Shown: positions 13,893-14,155 of the stretch, piece after piece | Numbering within the stretch: the first letter of the stretch is position 1 | How the letters are laid out: each line of letters opens with the position of its first letter | Assembly: GCA_016295005.1 (NCBI GenBank) | Contig: JAEDMA010000030.1 | Span: 1 to 14,155, forward strand | Source of the DNA: Christensenellaceae bacterium | Lineage (GTDB): Bacteria; Bacillota; Clostridia; Christensenellales; Borkfalkiaceae | DNA length: 14,155 nt | Direction: 5' to 3' | The notes under the pieces: model-generated | Told to the model about the DNA's origin: nothing | Database searches by the model: none | What the model saw: the letters and a program-made list of their open reading frames with translations, nothing else | Made by a program: the position numbers and the translations under genes

Positions 13893-14155
13893 ATGAAAAT
13901 TGCAATAATAACGGGCGCTTCGAGCGGCATAGGAAAACAATTCGCTTTGACTTTACCCTCGTACGGAAATTTCGACGAGGTATGGCTTATAGCGAGAAGA
14001 CTCGACAGGCTTACCCTTCTTCAAGAAAAACTTCCTTATAAAGCGAGAGCGATAAGCATGGATTTATCTTCGCCGACCGCCAAAGACGAGTTCTCTTCCC
14101 TTCTGGAAAGGGAAAATCCCGAAGTGGGATTGCTTATAAATTGCAGCGGATTCGG
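13893..14155 (+). CDS. Short-chain dehydrogenase/reductase (3' end off window)
   Basis: The first 87 residues of an SDR-family NAD(P)-dependent oxidoreductase with Rossmann fold. The cofactor motif TGASSGIGK (7-15) is classical. RR after strand 2 (WLIARRLDRL) suggests NADPH preference. MDLSS is the adenine-contact Asp motif, and INCSGFG corresponds to the structural NNAG motif, with Cys for the second Asn. The catalytic Ser-Tyr-Lys triad lies beyond the window, so the substrate cannot be guessed. It is divergent from yqfC with its own promoter and a strong GGGAGG site. Confidence 0.92.
   Translation, partial: MKIAIITGASSGIGKQFALTLPSYGNFDEVWLIARRLDRLTLLQEKLPYKARAISMDLSSPTAKDEFSSLLERENPEVGLLINCSGF

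Overview
The window looks like a chromosomal segment of a Gram-positive, Clostridia-like bacterium (Bacillota). The right two thirds carries the conserved Firmicute cluster yqfC-yqfD-pgpH-ybeY-era-yqzL-recO followed by ppdK. The two sporulation-associated genes yqfC and yqfD point to an endospore-forming lineage, or one descended from it. Shine-Dalgarno sites are strong GGAGG types and promoters are sigma-A-like. The exact lineage cannot be fixed from sequence alone.

Left region (1 to about 5880, AT-rich, accessory character). On the minus strand a four-gene operon runs HTH regulator (2891-3586), TerY-type von Willebrand A protein (2194-2889), serine/threonine kinase with zinc ribbon (674-2194) and PP2C-type phosphatase (1-672, cut by the window edge). 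The last three genes are the TerY-phosphorylation (TerY-P) triad known from Ter stress and defence islands. Genes are packed to TAATATG or TAATG junctions. The promoter has its -35 box inside a perfect dyad, and 121 bp of flanking DNA holds nine TTTAC/GTAAA half-sites, so autoregulation by the HTH protein is likely. Upstream on the same strand lie a 413-residue protein I cannot assign (3922-5163) and a 178-residue orphan resembling only the N-terminal part of IS21-family IstA (5200-5736). These two are 36 bp apart and may be co-transcribed from a promoter at 5783-5811. The 335-bp gap at 3587-3921 holds the operon promoter, the half-site cluster, a hairpin, a possible second promoter and the terminator of the 413-residue gene.

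Right region (5880-14155, core chromosome). ppdK has its own promoter and terminator. recO, the tiny gene yqzL (38 codons), era, ybeY, pgpH, yqfD and yqfC read leftward with overlaps or short gaps. They cover DNA repair, ribosome maturation, c-di-AMP turnover and sporulation. Compared with Bacillus subtilis, phoH is missing between yqfD and pgpH, and dgkA and cdd are missing between ybeY and era. PgpH is short because it lacks the large extracellular domain. At the right edge a divergent short-chain dehydrogenase gene begins behind a near-consensus promoter and runs off the window.

The best candidate for something new is the left region: a kinase/phosphatase/vWA signalling triad under an HTH repressor-like protein, beside an unassigned protein and a domesticated-looking transposase DNA-binding domain, all next to core housekeeping genes.
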